This document shows, in pieces, positions 26,957-36,103 of a stretch of 64,000 bases of DNA. The DNA comes from Sulfitobacter mediterraneus (GTDB taxonomy: Bacteria; Pseudomonadota; Alphaproteobacteria; Rhodobacterales; Rhodobacteraceae), in NCBI RefSeq assembly GCF_016801775.1, contig NZ_CP069004.1, positions 1,488,001 to 1,552,000 on the forward strand. Reading direction: 5' to 3'. Numbering within the stretch: position 1 is the stretch's first letter; every line of letters starts with the position of its first letter. The notes beneath the pieces are model-generated. The model had not been told where the DNA came from. It saw only the letters and a list, made by a program, of their open reading frames with translations, and ran no database searches. The translations under genes and the position numbers were made by a program.

Positions 26957-27394
26957 ATGGTGCGTCTTTTCTTCCTGCTTTTGCCGGGTTTGATCCCGTC
27001 TTGGGAATTTTTCAAAGCAATTGAACCCTCGCCACGGGTGCAGTGGCGCTTGTTTGCTGCCCCTCTAGAAGATGGCGAAGGCTGGAACGAATTTCGGCCT
27101 CGGCCACAAAATCTGTCCCTGCTGACCATTCTGCGGCGCTTGATCTGGAACCCGCGCTGGAACGATTCTCTTTACCTAGTAAGCTTGTCGGAACGGCTGA
27201 TGTTGAACCCGAACCAGCATAGTGTGGATGAGATCTTTGACAGGTTGAACTTCTATATTTCTGCGCCGGATACAGCGGGCGATAGCCCTTTGATGCTGCA
27301 ATTCCGCCTGATCTTTGTGCGCCGCGAGGGGGAACAGATCACCGAAAACATCACCTATATGTCAGAGCCGCGCATCTATCGGGGCCGCACATGA
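26957..27394 (+). CDS. Hypothetical protein paired with an HTTM-like membrane protein
   Basis: A 145-residue protein with a hydrophobic N-terminus (MVRLFFLLLPGLIPSWEFF) followed by a soluble domain rich in aromatic residues (WNEFRPRPQNLSLLTILRRLIWNPRWND). It overlaps the next membrane-protein gene by 4 bp, so both are made together. No family was recognised. It may be a periplasmic or membrane-associated partner of the downstream HTTM-like protein. Confidence 0.68.
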   Translation: MVRLFFLLLPGLIPSWEFFKAIEPSPRVQWRLFAAPLEDGEGWNEFRPRPQNLSLLTILRRLIWNPRWNDSLYLVSLSERLMLNPNQHSVDEIFDRLNFYISAPDTAGDSPLMLQFRLIFVRREGEQITENITYMSEPRIYRGRT

Positions 27395-28083
27395 CGCTCG
27401 ACACCGCCTTTCGCGCCACCGAAGTGCTGATCGCGCTGGCTTTCCTTCAACAAAGCGCCGAATTCATGCTGCGCAGCGGGGTGGAACGGGCGATCTTTGC
27501 CATCCGTATCGTGGCCTGCCTTGCCCTGCTCTTTGGCGCCCAAGCCGAACTGGCATTGCTGGTTCTTGTGGTGATCAGCCTGTGGATGCTGCATCGGTTT
27601 CAGGGCCCCTATAACGGTGGCAGCGACCGGATGAGCCTGCTGATCCTGTGGTGCCTGACCCTTGCGCAATGGATGCCGAGCCTGTTCTGGCAAGAGGTGA
27701 TCTTTGGCTATCTCGCCTTTCAGCTGACGTTGTCCTATTTCATCTCCGGGCGGGTCAAGATCGTGAACCCTGAATGGCGCTCCGGCCGGGCGCTGCGGGA
27801 TGTGTTTGCCTTTTCCGCCTATCCGGTCAGTGAAAACCTGCGCAAACTCGCGGCGCGTCCGCGCCTGCTTTGGACTGCGTCTTGGGCGGTTATCCTGTTT
27901 GAAGTGGTCTTTCCACTGGCCCTGCTGGATCAGACCCTGTTGATTGCCGCGCTGTGCATCGGGGCAAGCTTCCATTTGTCGAATGCGATTTTCTTTGGGT
28001 TGAACCGCTTTGTCTGGATCTGGATCGCCGCCTACCCGTCGCTCTTGTGGTTTCAGGACAGGGTTATTGGCGATGTTTTCTGA
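27391..28083 (+). CDS. HTTM-like multi-spanning membrane protein
   Basis: A 230-residue protein with about six hydrophobic segments. The C-terminal stretch HLSNAIFFGLNRFVWIWIAAYPSLLW resembles the HTTM (vitamin-K-dependent carboxylase-like) fold, in which a His and a following GLN.F..W...YP pattern recur; the family match is moderate. It is coupled to the preceding gene by a 4-bp overlap. The substrate and reaction are unknown; a structural similarity without carboxylase activity is quite possible. Confidence 0.68.
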   Translation: MTLDTAFRATEVLIALAFLQQSAEFMLRSGVERAIFAIRIVACLALLFGAQAELALLVLVVISLWMLHRFQGPYNGGSDRMSLLILWCLTLAQWMPSLFWQEVIFGYLAFQLTLSYFISGRVKIVNPEWRSGRALRDVFAFSAYPVSENLRKLAARPRLLWTASWAVILFEVVFPLALLDQTLLIAALCIGASFHLSNAIFFGLNRFVWIWIAAYPSLLWFQDRVIGDVF

Positions 28084-28128
28084 TCCGCACCCTATTGCGC
28101 CGCTGCTTCAAACCGCTACACGGATCAG

Positions 28129-28905
28129 ATGCTGAGCTATCAACACATCTATCACGCAGGCAATCTGGCGGACGTGCAAAAACACGCACTGCTGGCCTGG
28201 ATGCTGGTCTATCTGACCCGCAAGGACAAACCCCTCACCTATATGGAAACCCATTCTGGCCGGGCGCTCTATGATTTGACGGATGACGCCGCGCTCAAGA
28301 CCGGTGAGGCGGCGCAAGGGGTTGAAAAGGTTCAAGGATGGTTTGCGACAGATCATCCCTATGCAGAAGTTCTGGCGCAAACCCGCGCCACCCATGGACC
28401 CGCTGCCTACCCCGGATCGCCAATGATCGCCGCGCAGCTGTTGCGGACACAGGACAGGATCCATCTGGCCGAATTGCACCCCCAAGAACACAGCGGGCTT
28501 GATCTGGCCATGTCACCCTATCCGGCGAAATGCTATTTGCAGGACGGGTTCCAGATGGCCTTTGCCCTGACCCCACCGACCCCGCGCCGTGGGCTGCTGT
28601 TGATTGATCCCAGCTATGAGATCAAAACCGACTATCAGGATATTCCCAAACAGATCGGCAAACTTGCCCGCGCGTGGAACGTCGGGATTATCGCGCTGTG
28701 GTATCCGATCCTGACCAATAAGGCGCATCTGCCGATGCTGCAAATGCTGGGCCAAGCGCACCCTGACGCCCTGCGATCAGAGGTCCGGTTTCCCCCCGCA
28801 CGCCCCGGCCACGGGATGGTGGGTTCGGGCCTGTTTGTGATCAACCCGCCCTATGGTCTGGCCGATGAGGCCAAGCGCCTTGCGGCCCTCTTCGCCAAAC
28901 TGTGA
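28129..28905 (+). CDS. rlmJ: 23S rRNA (adenine-2030-N6)-methyltransferase RlmJ
   Basis: A 258-residue protein of the RlmJ family, which uses SAM to methylate A2030 of 23S rRNA. It starts with the family motif MLSYQHIYHAGNLADVQKH, has YMETHSGRALYDL (SAM-binding region), LIDPSYEIK (the catalytic DPPY-like motif, here DPSY) and a closing GSGLFVINPPYG. It is a stand-alone gene in a run of plus-strand genes. Confidence 0.92.
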   Translation: MLSYQHIYHAGNLADVQKHALLAWMLVYLTRKDKPLTYMETHSGRALYDLTDDAALKTGEAAQGVEKVQGWFATDHPYAEVLAQTRATHGPAAYPGSPMIAAQLLRTQDRIHLAELHPQEHSGLDLAMSPYPAKCYLQDGFQMAFALTPPTPRRGLLLIDPSYEIKTDYQDIPKQIGKLARAWNVGIIALWYPILTNKAHLPMLQMLGQAHPDALRSEVRFPPARPGHGMVGSGLFVINPPYGLADEAKRLAALFAKL

Positions 28906-28960
28906 TGACGGCGCACAACTAAAACGATACGCATCTCGAAAAATATGCTAGGCTTTCGGG

Positions 28961-29611
28961 ATGACACGTCTCGGCGCAATTCTTCTGGCCTTGATGCCCC
29001 ATGCCGCATTGGCCTGCGGCGCGCCGGTATGTCTGGTGGATCCAGACGGTTTGGTCCTGCCGCAAATCATCACTTTTGACGATATTCAGGCCGGTGGTGG
29101 GCCGGGTTTTCGGGTCGATGATATCCTGCCCCTGCCCGGCGCAACCTTTGGCGAACGCTTTGCCGGCCAGATTGTCGAGAATGTCGGCACCCATGACCAG
29201 ATCGCCGGCACCGCTTTTGCCCCCCTCACGATGATGCCCGGCGATGCGGGGCAAAACCTTTCAGTGGTGCGGTTTGGCGGCACGACCGTGCTCAACGGTT
29301 ATGGCGCGGCGGGCTACCCCAAGCGCGAGGCGCAGGGCGAAGGCGCAATTGCGGTTTTGTTCGACGAGGACCAATCCGCCTTTGCCTTCGATCTGCGTGG
29401 CGGCGAGGCTGGCGTTGCAATGGTCTCGTTCCACCGCCGAGATGGCACGTTGATCGGCACAGTTCCCATTGACCCGACCGGCGAATTTTCCGTCGGGTTC
29501 ATCCGCAATCGCGGCCCCGATGACATTGCAGGCTTTATTGTGACAAATACTGACCCGCAGGGGCTTGCCATTGACACTTTACGCTTTGGAAAACCACCCA
29601 ACCTCAGCTAA
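28961..29611 (+). CDS. Hypothetical secreted protein
   Basis: A 216-residue protein with a clear signal peptide (MTRLGAILLALMPHAALACG, cleavage near ALA). The mature part begins with two close Cys (ACGAPVC) and is rich in Gly and beta-prone segments (ITFDDIQAGGGPGF, FDLRGGEAGVAMVSFHRRDG). It resembles small secreted beta-sandwich domains such as PEP-CTERM-associated or lectin-like folds, but no PEP-CTERM tail is present. Location: periplasm or outside. Function unknown. Confidence 0.68.
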   Translation: MTRLGAILLALMPHAALACGAPVCLVDPDGLVLPQIITFDDIQAGGGPGFRVDDILPLPGATFGERFAGQIVENVGTHDQIAGTAFAPLTMMPGDAGQNLSVVRFGGTTVLNGYGAAGYPKREAQGEGAIAVLFDEDQSAFAFDLRGGEAGVAMVSFHRRDGTLIGTVPIDPTGEFSVGFIRNRGPDDIAGFIVTNTDPQGLAIDTLRFGKPPNLS

Positions 29612-29620
29612 TAACGGCTT

Positions 29621-30058
29621 ATGTTTGAACGTCTCTTCCCGCGCCGTGCGCCCGAACCGAAACCCCTGCCTCAACCCAACGCCCAGCTTGCCCTCGGCGC
29701 GTTGCTGGTGCGCGTGGCCTTTGCCGACAAGGAATACAAAGCCGCCGAAATCGGCCAGATCGACCGTATCCTTGCGCAATCCTTCGGGCTGAACCCGATT
29801 GAAGCGGCCAAGCTGCGTGCCACCTGCGAAGCGCTGGAACGCGACGCCCCCGGCACGCCCGAATTTGCGGCGATCCTGCGCGAAGAGGTGGATTACGCCG
29901 ACCGCAAGGCGCTGGGTGATGCGATGTGGTCTGTGGCTCTGGCCGATGGCGACCGTGACGATGCCGAGGAAGAGCAGCTCTCGCAGATCGAAGCTGCCCT
30001 GGGATTGACCGATATCGACATTCAAGCCGCCCGGGAAAACGCCCTGCGTTCGATCTGA
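29621..30058 (+). CDS. TerB family protein (first of a tandem pair)
   Basis: A 145-residue all-helical protein of the TerB (tellurite-resistance B-like) fold. The acidic metal-binding clusters are visible: VAFADKEYKAAEIGQIDRIL and VALADGDRDDAEEEQLSQIE. Many TerB-only proteins are cytoplasmic and bind divalent metals, and here there is no ter operon. It is followed 36 bp later by a homologue, a likely tandem duplication. Confidence 0.82.
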   Translation: MFERLFPRRAPEPKPLPQPNAQLALGALLVRVAFADKEYKAAEIGQIDRILAQSFGLNPIEAAKLRATCEALERDAPGTPEFAAILREEVDYADRKALGDAMWSVALADGDRDDAEEEQLSQIEAALGLTDIDIQAARENALRSI

Positions 30059-30094
30059 CTTGGCCTGCGCGGTCAGGCGTCCTATATCGCACCC

Positions 30095-30538
30095 ATGTTT
30101 GCAGATTTTATAAAACGGCTGACCCAGCCTGATCCCGCCCCGCTGCCAGATGATGACGCACGCCTCGCGCTGACTGCGCTCTTGGTGCGAATCGCACGGT
30201 CCGACAACGATTATGCCGCCAGCGAATCCCGCCGGATCGACCAGATCGTGATGCAGCGCTATGGGCTGGATGCTGATGCGGCCCGTGCCCTGCGCAACGA
30301 CGCCGAAACCCTTGAGACCGAAGCGCCGGACACCGTCCGCTTTACCCGCGCCATCAAAGACGCGGTCGCCTATGAGAACAGGCTGGCCGTGATTGAGGCA
30401 CTTTGGCAGGTGGTTTTGGCCGATGGCAACCGCTCTGACGAGGAAAACGCGCTGCTGCGTCTGGTGGCCAGCCTGCTGGGAATCACCGACAAGGACAGCG
30501 CAATGGCCCGAAAACGCATCGAAAACACGCCAAACTAA
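30095..30538 (+). CDS. TerB family protein (second of a tandem pair)
   Basis: A 147-residue paralogue of the preceding gene, with the same layout: N-terminal MF..F segment, VRIARSDNDYAASESRRIDQIV, and VVLADGNRSDEENALLRLVASLLGI. The two copies have diverged considerably, so the duplication is old. Function unknown; a metal-dependent structural or stress role is possible. Confidence 0.82.
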   Translation: MFADFIKRLTQPDPAPLPDDDARLALTALLVRIARSDNDYAASESRRIDQIVMQRYGLDADAARALRNDAETLETEAPDTVRFTRAIKDAVAYENRLAVIEALWQVVLADGNRSDEENALLRLVASLLGITDKDSAMARKRIENTPN

Positions 30539-30655
30539 CCGGTTTCAGGGCGGAATGTGATCGAAACGGCCCGCAGGCAAAGCTCTGCGTTGCATTTGTT
30601 TTGGTTTTGGCTCTTTATGACCTACCGAAACGCCTAAAAAAGAGACACGCCCCAC

Positions 30656-31432
30656 GTGAACACACAAACGCCGGTCATCCAAATCAACAACCTCCACAAG
30701 GCTTATGGCGCATTGGAGGTTCTCAAAGGGGTGAGTATCACCGCCGAGCGCGGCCATGTGATTTCGCTGATCGGCTCGTCCGGTTCGGGCAAATCGACCC
30801 TGCTGCGGTGCTGTAACTTGCTTGAGGACAGCCAACAGGGCGAAGTGATCTTCAAGGGCGAGCCCGTCGCGTGGAAAGGCACCGGCCATGGCCGCCGCCC
30901 CGCCGATGCCAAACAGGTGCTGCGCATCCGCACCAACCTGTCGATGGTGTTTCAGCAGTTTAACCTCTGGGCGCATATGTCGATCTTGCAGAACGTGATG
31001 GAAGCGCCGTTGACGGTGCTGGGCCGTGACCGCGCCGAGGTGGAAAAATCCGCCCGCGCCTATCTCGACAAGGTTGGCATTGGCGACAAATGTGATGTCT
31101 ATCCGGCGCAATTGTCGGGCGGCCAGCAACAACGCGCGGCGATTGCACGGGCGCTCTGCATGGAGCCTGAGGCGCTGCTTTTTGATGAACCGACCTCGGC
31201 CCTTGACCCCGAGCTGGAACAGGAAGTTGTCAAAGTGATCAAGGATCTGGCCGCCGAAGGCCGTACCATGATGATTGTGACCCATGATATGAAACTGGCC
31301 GCGGATGTGTCGGACACGGTGGTGTTCCTGCATCAGGGCCTGATCGAAGAACAAGGGGCGCCGGAGGCTGTTTTTGGCGCACCCAAATCCGAACGACTGC
31401 GCGGGTTCCTTTCGGCGACCCAACCTTCGTAA
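30656..31432 (+). CDS. ABC transporter ATP-binding protein (polar amino acid type)
   Basis: A 258-residue ATPase starting at a GTG. Walker A GSSGSGKST, a Q-loop, the signature LSGGQQQR, Walker B ALLFDEP and the switch His in IVTHDM are all intact. The sequence is typical of the HisP/OccP/ArtP branch that energises uptake of amino acids, opines or related amines. It heads an operon with a binding protein and two permeases, immediately upstream of a gamma-glutamyl amine metabolic locus. Confidence 0.93.
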   Translation: MNTQTPVIQINNLHKAYGALEVLKGVSITAERGHVISLIGSSGSGKSTLLRCCNLLEDSQQGEVIFKGEPVAWKGTGHGRRPADAKQVLRIRTNLSMVFQQFNLWAHMSILQNVMEAPLTVLGRDRAEVEKSARAYLDKVGIGDKCDVYPAQLSGGQQQRAAIARALCMEPEALLFDEPTSALDPELEQEVVKVIKDLAAEGRTMMIVTHDMKLAADVSDTVVFLHQGLIEEQGAPEAVFGAPKSERLRGFLSATQPS

Positions 31433-31460
31433 ACTAAAAAAACCAAACGGGAGACTACTC

Positions 31461-32189
31461 ATGAAAAAGATTATCCTCGCTACGGCAGCGCTGGCGCTCA
31501 CCGGCACGATGGCTTTCGCAGAAGGCAAAACCATCCGCATGGGCACCGAAGGCGCCTACCCTCCGTACAACTATCTCAATGATGACGGCAAAATTGACGG
31601 CTTTGAAATCGAGCTGGGCAATGAGCTGTGCAAACGCGCTGAGCTGACGTGCGAATGGGTCACAAACGAGTGGGACAGCATCATCCCCAACCTCGTCTCA
31701 AGCAACTATGACACCATCATGGCCGGCATGAGCATCACCGATGAGCGCGACGAAGTCATTGATTTCACTCAGGACTATTTCCCGCCCACCGCCTCTGCCT
31801 ATGTTGCAGCTTCCGAGGGTGCGGATCTGGAATCCGGTGTGGTTGCCGCACAGACATCCACAATTCAGGCCGGTCACATTGCGGCAAGCGGCGCTCAGCT
31901 GGTTGAATTTGCAACGCCGGAAGAAACCGTGGCCGCCGTGCGCAAGGGCGAAGCAGACGCCGTGTTCGCGGACAAAGACTACCTCGCGCCGCTGGTCGAA
32001 GCCTCCGGCGGTGAGCTGATGTTTGTTGGGCCAGACGTTCCATTGGGCGGCGGCATCGGCATGGGCCTGCGCGAAAGCGACACCGAGCTGAAAACAAAGT
32101 TCGACGCAGCGATCACCGCAATGAAAGCGGATGGTTCGCTGAACGCCATGTTGAAAAAATGGTTCGGCGACGAAACCGCGACTTACTAA
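31461..32189 (+). CDS. Periplasmic substrate-binding protein of the ABC importer
   Basis: A 242-residue protein from the ATG at 31461 (ribosome site ACGGGAG). It has a signal peptide (MKKIILATAALALTGTMAFA) and a family 3 solute-binding fold: RMGTEGAYPPYNYLNDDGKIDGFEIEL, TIMAGMSITDERDEVIDFT. It binds a small polar substrate in the periplasm. The His/Arg/lysine-octopine branch is suggested by similarity; given the downstream PuuA-like genes, an amine substrate is possible. Confidence 0.92.
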   Translation: MKKIILATAALALTGTMAFAEGKTIRMGTEGAYPPYNYLNDDGKIDGFEIELGNELCKRAELTCEWVTNEWDSIIPNLVSSNYDTIMAGMSITDERDEVIDFTQDYFPPTASAYVAASEGADLESGVVAAQTSTIQAGHIAASGAQLVEFATPEETVAAVRKGEADAVFADKDYLAPLVEASGGELMFVGPDVPLGGGIGMGLRESDTELKTKFDAAITAMKADGSLNAMLKKWFGDETATY

Positions 32190-32198
32190 ACCAATCAG

Positions 32199-32221
32199 GG
32201 GGAGGGCATCGCGCCCTCCCC
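32199..32221 (+). terminator. Strong hairpin after the binding-protein gene
   Basis: A 9-bp GC stem (GGGGAGGGC, 32199-32207, with GCCCTCCCC, 32213-32221) and a 5-base loop, 10 bp after the binding-protein stop. Only a weak T-rich stretch follows (TTACCTTTTG). Such hairpins between binding-protein and permease genes usually stabilise the upstream mRNA or reduce read-through, giving more binding protein than permease. Confidence 0.7.
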
Positions 32222-32346
32222 TTACCTTTTGATATAACACAACTTCTACAGCATCCACAGGTGCCACCATTTTCGAATATTGCGCAGACCCCAGCCAGCT
32301 AGAAGGCTTTCGCTGGCTCAGTTGCTACCTGACCACGGGCAAGCAT

Positions 32347-33150
32347 ATGTCATTGTATTGGTCCGTCGTGACCGTGCTGACACTTTTGGCGATCACCGCA
32401 CCTGTTGCGCTTGCCTTTGGATTTGCCGGGGCCTCTGCGGCGCGGTCATCGTTCTTTCCGCTGCGCTGGTTTGGCAAGACCTATATCGCGCTGGTGCGCG
32501 GAGTGCCCGACATCGCATTTTTCCTGTTCTTTGTAATCGCACTTGATCAGGCCATTGAATATCTGCGCCACAAGGTGCTCTGCCCCGATTGGGAGGAACC
32601 CATTCGGCAGGGCAATGATTTTGTGGTCTGTCAGGCCGCAAAAATGCCGCTGAGCAGTGCGCCGCAATGGGTGCACGAAAGCTATGGTTTCGGCATTGCG
32701 GTTGTGACCTTTGCCATCGTGTTTGGCGCTTTTGCTGCCAACGTTCTGTTCGGCGCCATGCGGGCCGTGCCTCGCGCCCAGCTTGAAACCGCCGAGGCTT
32801 ACGGGATGTCACAGCGCCAGACGTTCTGGCGCGTGTTGGTGCCGCAAATGTGGGTTTTTGCCCTGCCCGGCCTCAGCAACCTCTGGATGGTTTTGATCAA
32901 AGCCACACCGCTGCTGTTCCTTTTGGGTGTTGAGGACATCGTCTATTGGGCGCGGGAATTGGGCGGTTCCAAGACCCCCCGCTTTACCGACTATCCCCAT
33001 GGCGACTGGCGCATGTGGTACTTCCTTGCGCTATTGGTCTTTTACTTGCTGTTCACTCGGTTCTCCGAAATCGTGCTTGACCGGATCATGGCACGCCTCA
33101 CCCATGGACAGGCAACCACCGGCGGCGAAGCACAAAGGAAAGCGGCATGA
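32347..33150 (+). CDS. ABC transporter permease (first)
   Basis: A 267-residue inner-membrane permease of the HisMQ/OccQM family, with about five hydrophobic segments and the EAA loop QLETAEAYGMSQRQTFWRVLVPQ. The listed ATG at 32347 probably misses the true N-terminus: the frame is open upstream to 32233, and residues encoded from an ATT at 32269 (IFEYCADPSQLEGFRW...) look like the conserved start of this family. AGGTG lies 5 bases before that ATT. An AUU start at 32269 is therefore plausible. Confidence 0.9.
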   Translation: MSLYWSVVTVLTLLAITAPVALAFGFAGASAARSSFFPLRWFGKTYIALVRGVPDIAFFLFFVIALDQAIEYLRHKVLCPDWEEPIRQGNDFVVCQAAKMPLSSAPQWVHESYGFGIAVVTFAIVFGAFAANVLFGAMRAVPRAQLETAEAYGMSQRQTFWRVLVPQMWVFALPGLSNLWMVLIKATPLLFLLGVEDIVYWARELGGSKTPRFTDYPHGDWRMWYFLALLVFYLLFTRFSEIVLDRIMARLTHGQATTGGEAQRKAA

Positions 33151-33953
33151 GCTGTTGGCAGACAATTCAGGATTACGGCCTGCGCTCCCTTGGGATTGGT
33201 GAACGGCTTTTGCCGCGTGACAATTTCACTCTGTGCGATCAGTTCACGCTGATCGGATCGGGCATGATCTGGAACATCTATTTTGGTATTTTTGCCCTTG
33301 TCAGCGGCTTTTTCTTTGCCACCCTGGTGGCCCTCGGAAAGGCCAGCCCGAACCCCTGGCTGCGCAAACCGTCCGAGTGGTTTATCTTCCTGTTTCGCGG
33401 CTCGCCGCTGTTTATCCAGTTCTTTTTCGGGTATTTTTTCTTTCTCACGCTGAAAAGCCACTTTGCCTTCTTCAACCCCTTCACTGCCGCGTGGCTGGGC
33501 GCGTTGATTGTATTGTTCCTCAACACCGCCGCTTATTCCGGCGAGATTTTTTATGGCGCGTTGCAATCCATCCCCAAGGGCGATGTCGAGGCCGCCGATG
33601 CCTATGGTCTGTCTGGTTGGAACCGCTTCCGCAGGGTGATCTGGCCCACGATGCTGCGCCTTGCTTGGCCGGCCTACACCAATGAGGCTATCTTTCTGTT
33701 CCATGCCACAACGCTGGTGTTTTTCAGTGGCTTCCCGGCATGGCAGCAGCGCGGTGACGCGCTTTATTACGCCAGCTATTTTGCCGACAAAACCTTTAAC
33801 CCATTTGTCCCCTATCCGATCCTTGCGGGCTATTTCATCTTGCTGACGATCATCGTGATTTCGATCTTTGGTGTGATCAATGCGCGGCTGAACCGGCATT
33901 TGCCGCAAGCAGCAAAACGCAAAATTCGCTTGCGTCCCAATCTGATCCGGTAG
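33147..33953 (+). CDS. ABC transporter permease (second)
   Basis: A 268-residue permease that overlaps the first by 4 bp. It has a long hydrophilic N-terminus, then about five membrane segments (MIWNIYFGIFALVSGFFFATLV onward) and an EAA loop (DVEAADAYGLSGWNRFRRVIWPT). It would pair with the first permease to form the channel of a polar amino acid or amine importer. Confidence 0.91.
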   Translation: MSCWQTIQDYGLRSLGIGERLLPRDNFTLCDQFTLIGSGMIWNIYFGIFALVSGFFFATLVALGKASPNPWLRKPSEWFIFLFRGSPLFIQFFFGYFFFLTLKSHFAFFNPFTAAWLGALIVLFLNTAAYSGEIFYGALQSIPKGDVEAADAYGLSGWNRFRRVIWPTMLRLAWPAYTNEAIFLFHATTLVFFSGFPAWQQRGDALYYASYFADKTFNPFVPYPILAGYFILLTIIVISIFGVINARLNRHLPQAAKRKIRLRPNLIR

Positions 33954-34069
33954 TATCCAGAATTTGATCAAATTATCCGGCGCGTGGGCGGCGGGTGCCT
34001 TTTGGACCGTGATGTAGCCCATCACGCCCGAACAGAGCGGCGTATGCCCACCGCCTTTTCAGGTGTGTT

Positions 34070-35404
34070 ATGAACAATTGGCTCCGCAAACATCCTCAAG
34101 TCCGCACAATCCGTGTGGCTGCCGCTGATCTCAATGGCCAGCCGCGCGGCAAACGTATTCCCACCCGCTTTGCCGATAAGGTCACAACCGAAGGCACCCG
34201 TTTTCCTTTCTCGGTCCTCAGCCTTGATATCTGGGGCGAAGACATCGACGACAGCCCACTGGTGTTTGAAACCGGCGACCGTGATGGCGTTCTCAAACCG
34301 ACTGAGCGTGGCTTTATGCCGATGCCATGGCTCGATGCGCCCTCCGCCCTGCTGCCGATCTGGATGTTTCATGAGGATGGCCGCCCCTATGGCGGTGATC
34401 CGCGCCATGCTTTGCGGGCGGTTCTGGACCGGTTCAAGGCACGCGGTCTCACCCCGGTGTGCGCGGTCGAGCTTGAGTTTTTCCTGATCGACGATTCGGG
34501 TCGCAACCTGCAAATCCCGATCTCTCCGCGCTCTGGCAAGCGGCGCAAGGCGGCAGAGACCCTGTCGATTCGTGCACTGGATCAGTTTGATGCCTTCTTT
34601 ACCGATCTCTACGACGCCTGTGAGGAAATGGACATTCCTGCCGACACCGCGATCAGTGAGGCGGGTCTGGGCCAGTTCGAGATCAACCTGATGCATTGCG
34701 ATGATGCGTTGCGGGCGGCGGATGACGCCTGGCTGTTCAAGATGCTGGTCAAAGGTCTGGCCCGGCGCCATGGCTTTGCCGCGTCTTTCATGGCCAAACC
34801 TTACGAAGATTATCCCGGCTCTGGCCTGCACACACATTTTTCGGTGCTTGATCAGGACGGCAACAATGTCTTTGACAACGGCGGCGATGAAGGCACGGAT
34901 ATGATGCGCCACGCCGTTGCGGGCTGTATGCAGGCGATGCCCGGCTCCGCACTTGTCTTTGCACCCCATGCCAACAGTTTTGACCGGATGGTGCCGGGCA
35001 GCCACGCGCCCACGGGCGTCAGCTGGGCCTATGAGAACCGCACCTCCTCCATCCGCATCCCGTCGGGCAATCACAAGGCGCGCCGGATCGAGCACCGCGT
35101 GTCGGGCGGCGACGTGAATCCCTATCTGATGCTGGCGGCCGTCCTTGGTGCGGCGATCAATGGCATCGATGACGGCCTTGAGCCGCCCGCACCGATCACC
35201 GGGAACGCCTATGCCGCCGATCTGCCGCAAATCCCCGGCGACTGGTCTTCGGCCATTGATCTGTTTGAAAAAGACCCCGCCGTAGCGCGGATTTTTGCGC
35301 CTGAGTTGATCCGCAACTTTGTCCTGACCAAGCGGCAGGAGGTCCACTATATGGCCGAGCTGACCCCGCAAGAGCAGGTCGAAATTTACCTCGATACCGT
35401 GTAA
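34070..35404 (+). CDS. Glutamine synthetase-like gamma-glutamylamide ligase (PuuA family), copy 1
   Basis: A 444-residue member of the GS superfamily close to PuuA gamma-glutamylputrescine synthetases. ATP and metal-binding motifs are visible: VELEFFLID, GLGQFEINLMH, GSGLHTHFSV and ENRTSSIRIP. PuuA-type enzymes join glutamate to an amine using ATP. It is 25% of a locus also encoding a second PuuA homologue, a class I GATase-like hydrolase and a PuuB-like oxidase. The role is to activate an amine for oxidation; the exact amine (putrescine or another) is not shown. Confidence 0.88.
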   Translation: MNNWLRKHPQVRTIRVAAADLNGQPRGKRIPTRFADKVTTEGTRFPFSVLSLDIWGEDIDDSPLVFETGDRDGVLKPTERGFMPMPWLDAPSALLPIWMFHEDGRPYGGDPRHALRAVLDRFKARGLTPVCAVELEFFLIDDSGRNLQIPISPRSGKRRKAAETLSIRALDQFDAFFTDLYDACEEMDIPADTAISEAGLGQFEINLMHCDDALRAADDAWLFKMLVKGLARRHGFAASFMAKPYEDYPGSGLHTHFSVLDQDGNNVFDNGGDEGTDMMRHAVAGCMQAMPGSALVFAPHANSFDRMVPGSHAPTGVSWAYENRTSSIRIPSGNHKARRIEHRVSGGDVNPYLMLAAVLGAAINGIDDGLEPPAPITGNAYAADLPQIPGDWSSAIDLFEKDPAVARIFAPELIRNFVLTKRQEVHYMAELTPQEQVEIYLDTV

Positions 35405-35413
35405 GGCAGGAAC

Positions 35414-36103
35414 ATGAAGATTGGTATTCTACAGGCCGGTCATTCACCGGATGAGCTGAAAGACGAACTGGGCAACTATGGCGAAATGTTTCCCAAGTTG
35501 CTGGCTGGGCACGGCTTTGATTTCGAGGTCTGGTCTGTCGTGGACGGTGTTTTCCCCGACAGTCTGGATCAAGCCGATGGCTGGCTGATCACCGGATCCA
35601 AGCACGGCGCCTATGAAGATCACGATTGGATTGCGCCGCTCGAAGAATTCATCCGCGAAAGCTATGCCGCCCACCGCCCGATGGTTGGCATCTGCTTTGG
35701 CCATCAGGTGATCGCACAGGCATTGGGTGGCAAGGTTGAGAAATTCGATGGCGGCTGGTCTGTTGGCCGCACCGAATATGACATCGACGGGCGCAGGCTG
35801 GCACTGAACGCATGGCATCAGGATCAGGTCACAGCCCTGCCTGAAGGTGCAGAAGTGATCGGCTCCACCGACTTTTGCAAAAACGCGGCGCTGGTCTACG
35901 ATGACCGGATCTGGACCATTCAACCGCACCCCGAATTTGGCCATGCCTTCATAGACGGGCTGATCAAGACACGGGGCAAAGGGGTTGTGCCGGACGACCA
36001 ACTTGCCGCCGCCGCAAAAGAACTTGGGGCGCCCCTGCACAATCAGGACATCGCTGACCAAATCGCGACATTCTTCAAGACCAAGCAGAAAGAGAGGGCC
36101 TGA
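35414..36103 (+). CDS. Class I glutamine amidotransferase-like hydrolase
   Basis: A 229-residue class I GATase domain with the triad Cys94 (GICFGHQ), His172 and Glu174 (QPHPEFG). It has no fused synthetase. In gamma-glutamyl amine pathways such enzymes may remove the gamma-glutamyl group from the oxidised product, though this one is not a close PuuD by eye. It lies between the two PuuA-like genes, 9 bp after the first and with its stop overlapping the second start by 1 bp. Confidence 0.86.
   Translation: MKIGILQAGHSPDELKDELGNYGEMFPKLLAGHGFDFEVWSVVDGVFPDSLDQADGWLITGSKHGAYEDHDWIAPLEEFIRESYAAHRPMVGICFGHQVIAQALGGKVEKFDGGWSVGRTEYDIDGRRLALNAWHQDQVTALPEGAEVIGSTDFCKNAALVYDDRIWTIQPHPEFGHAFIDGLIKTRGKGVVPDDQLAAAAKELGAPLHNQDIADQIATFFKTKQKERA

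Noticed and set aside
34022..35371. 449-codon minus-strand frame opposite the first PuuA-like gene
   Set aside because: Antisense shadow; the plus strand carries complete glutamine-synthetase motifs.
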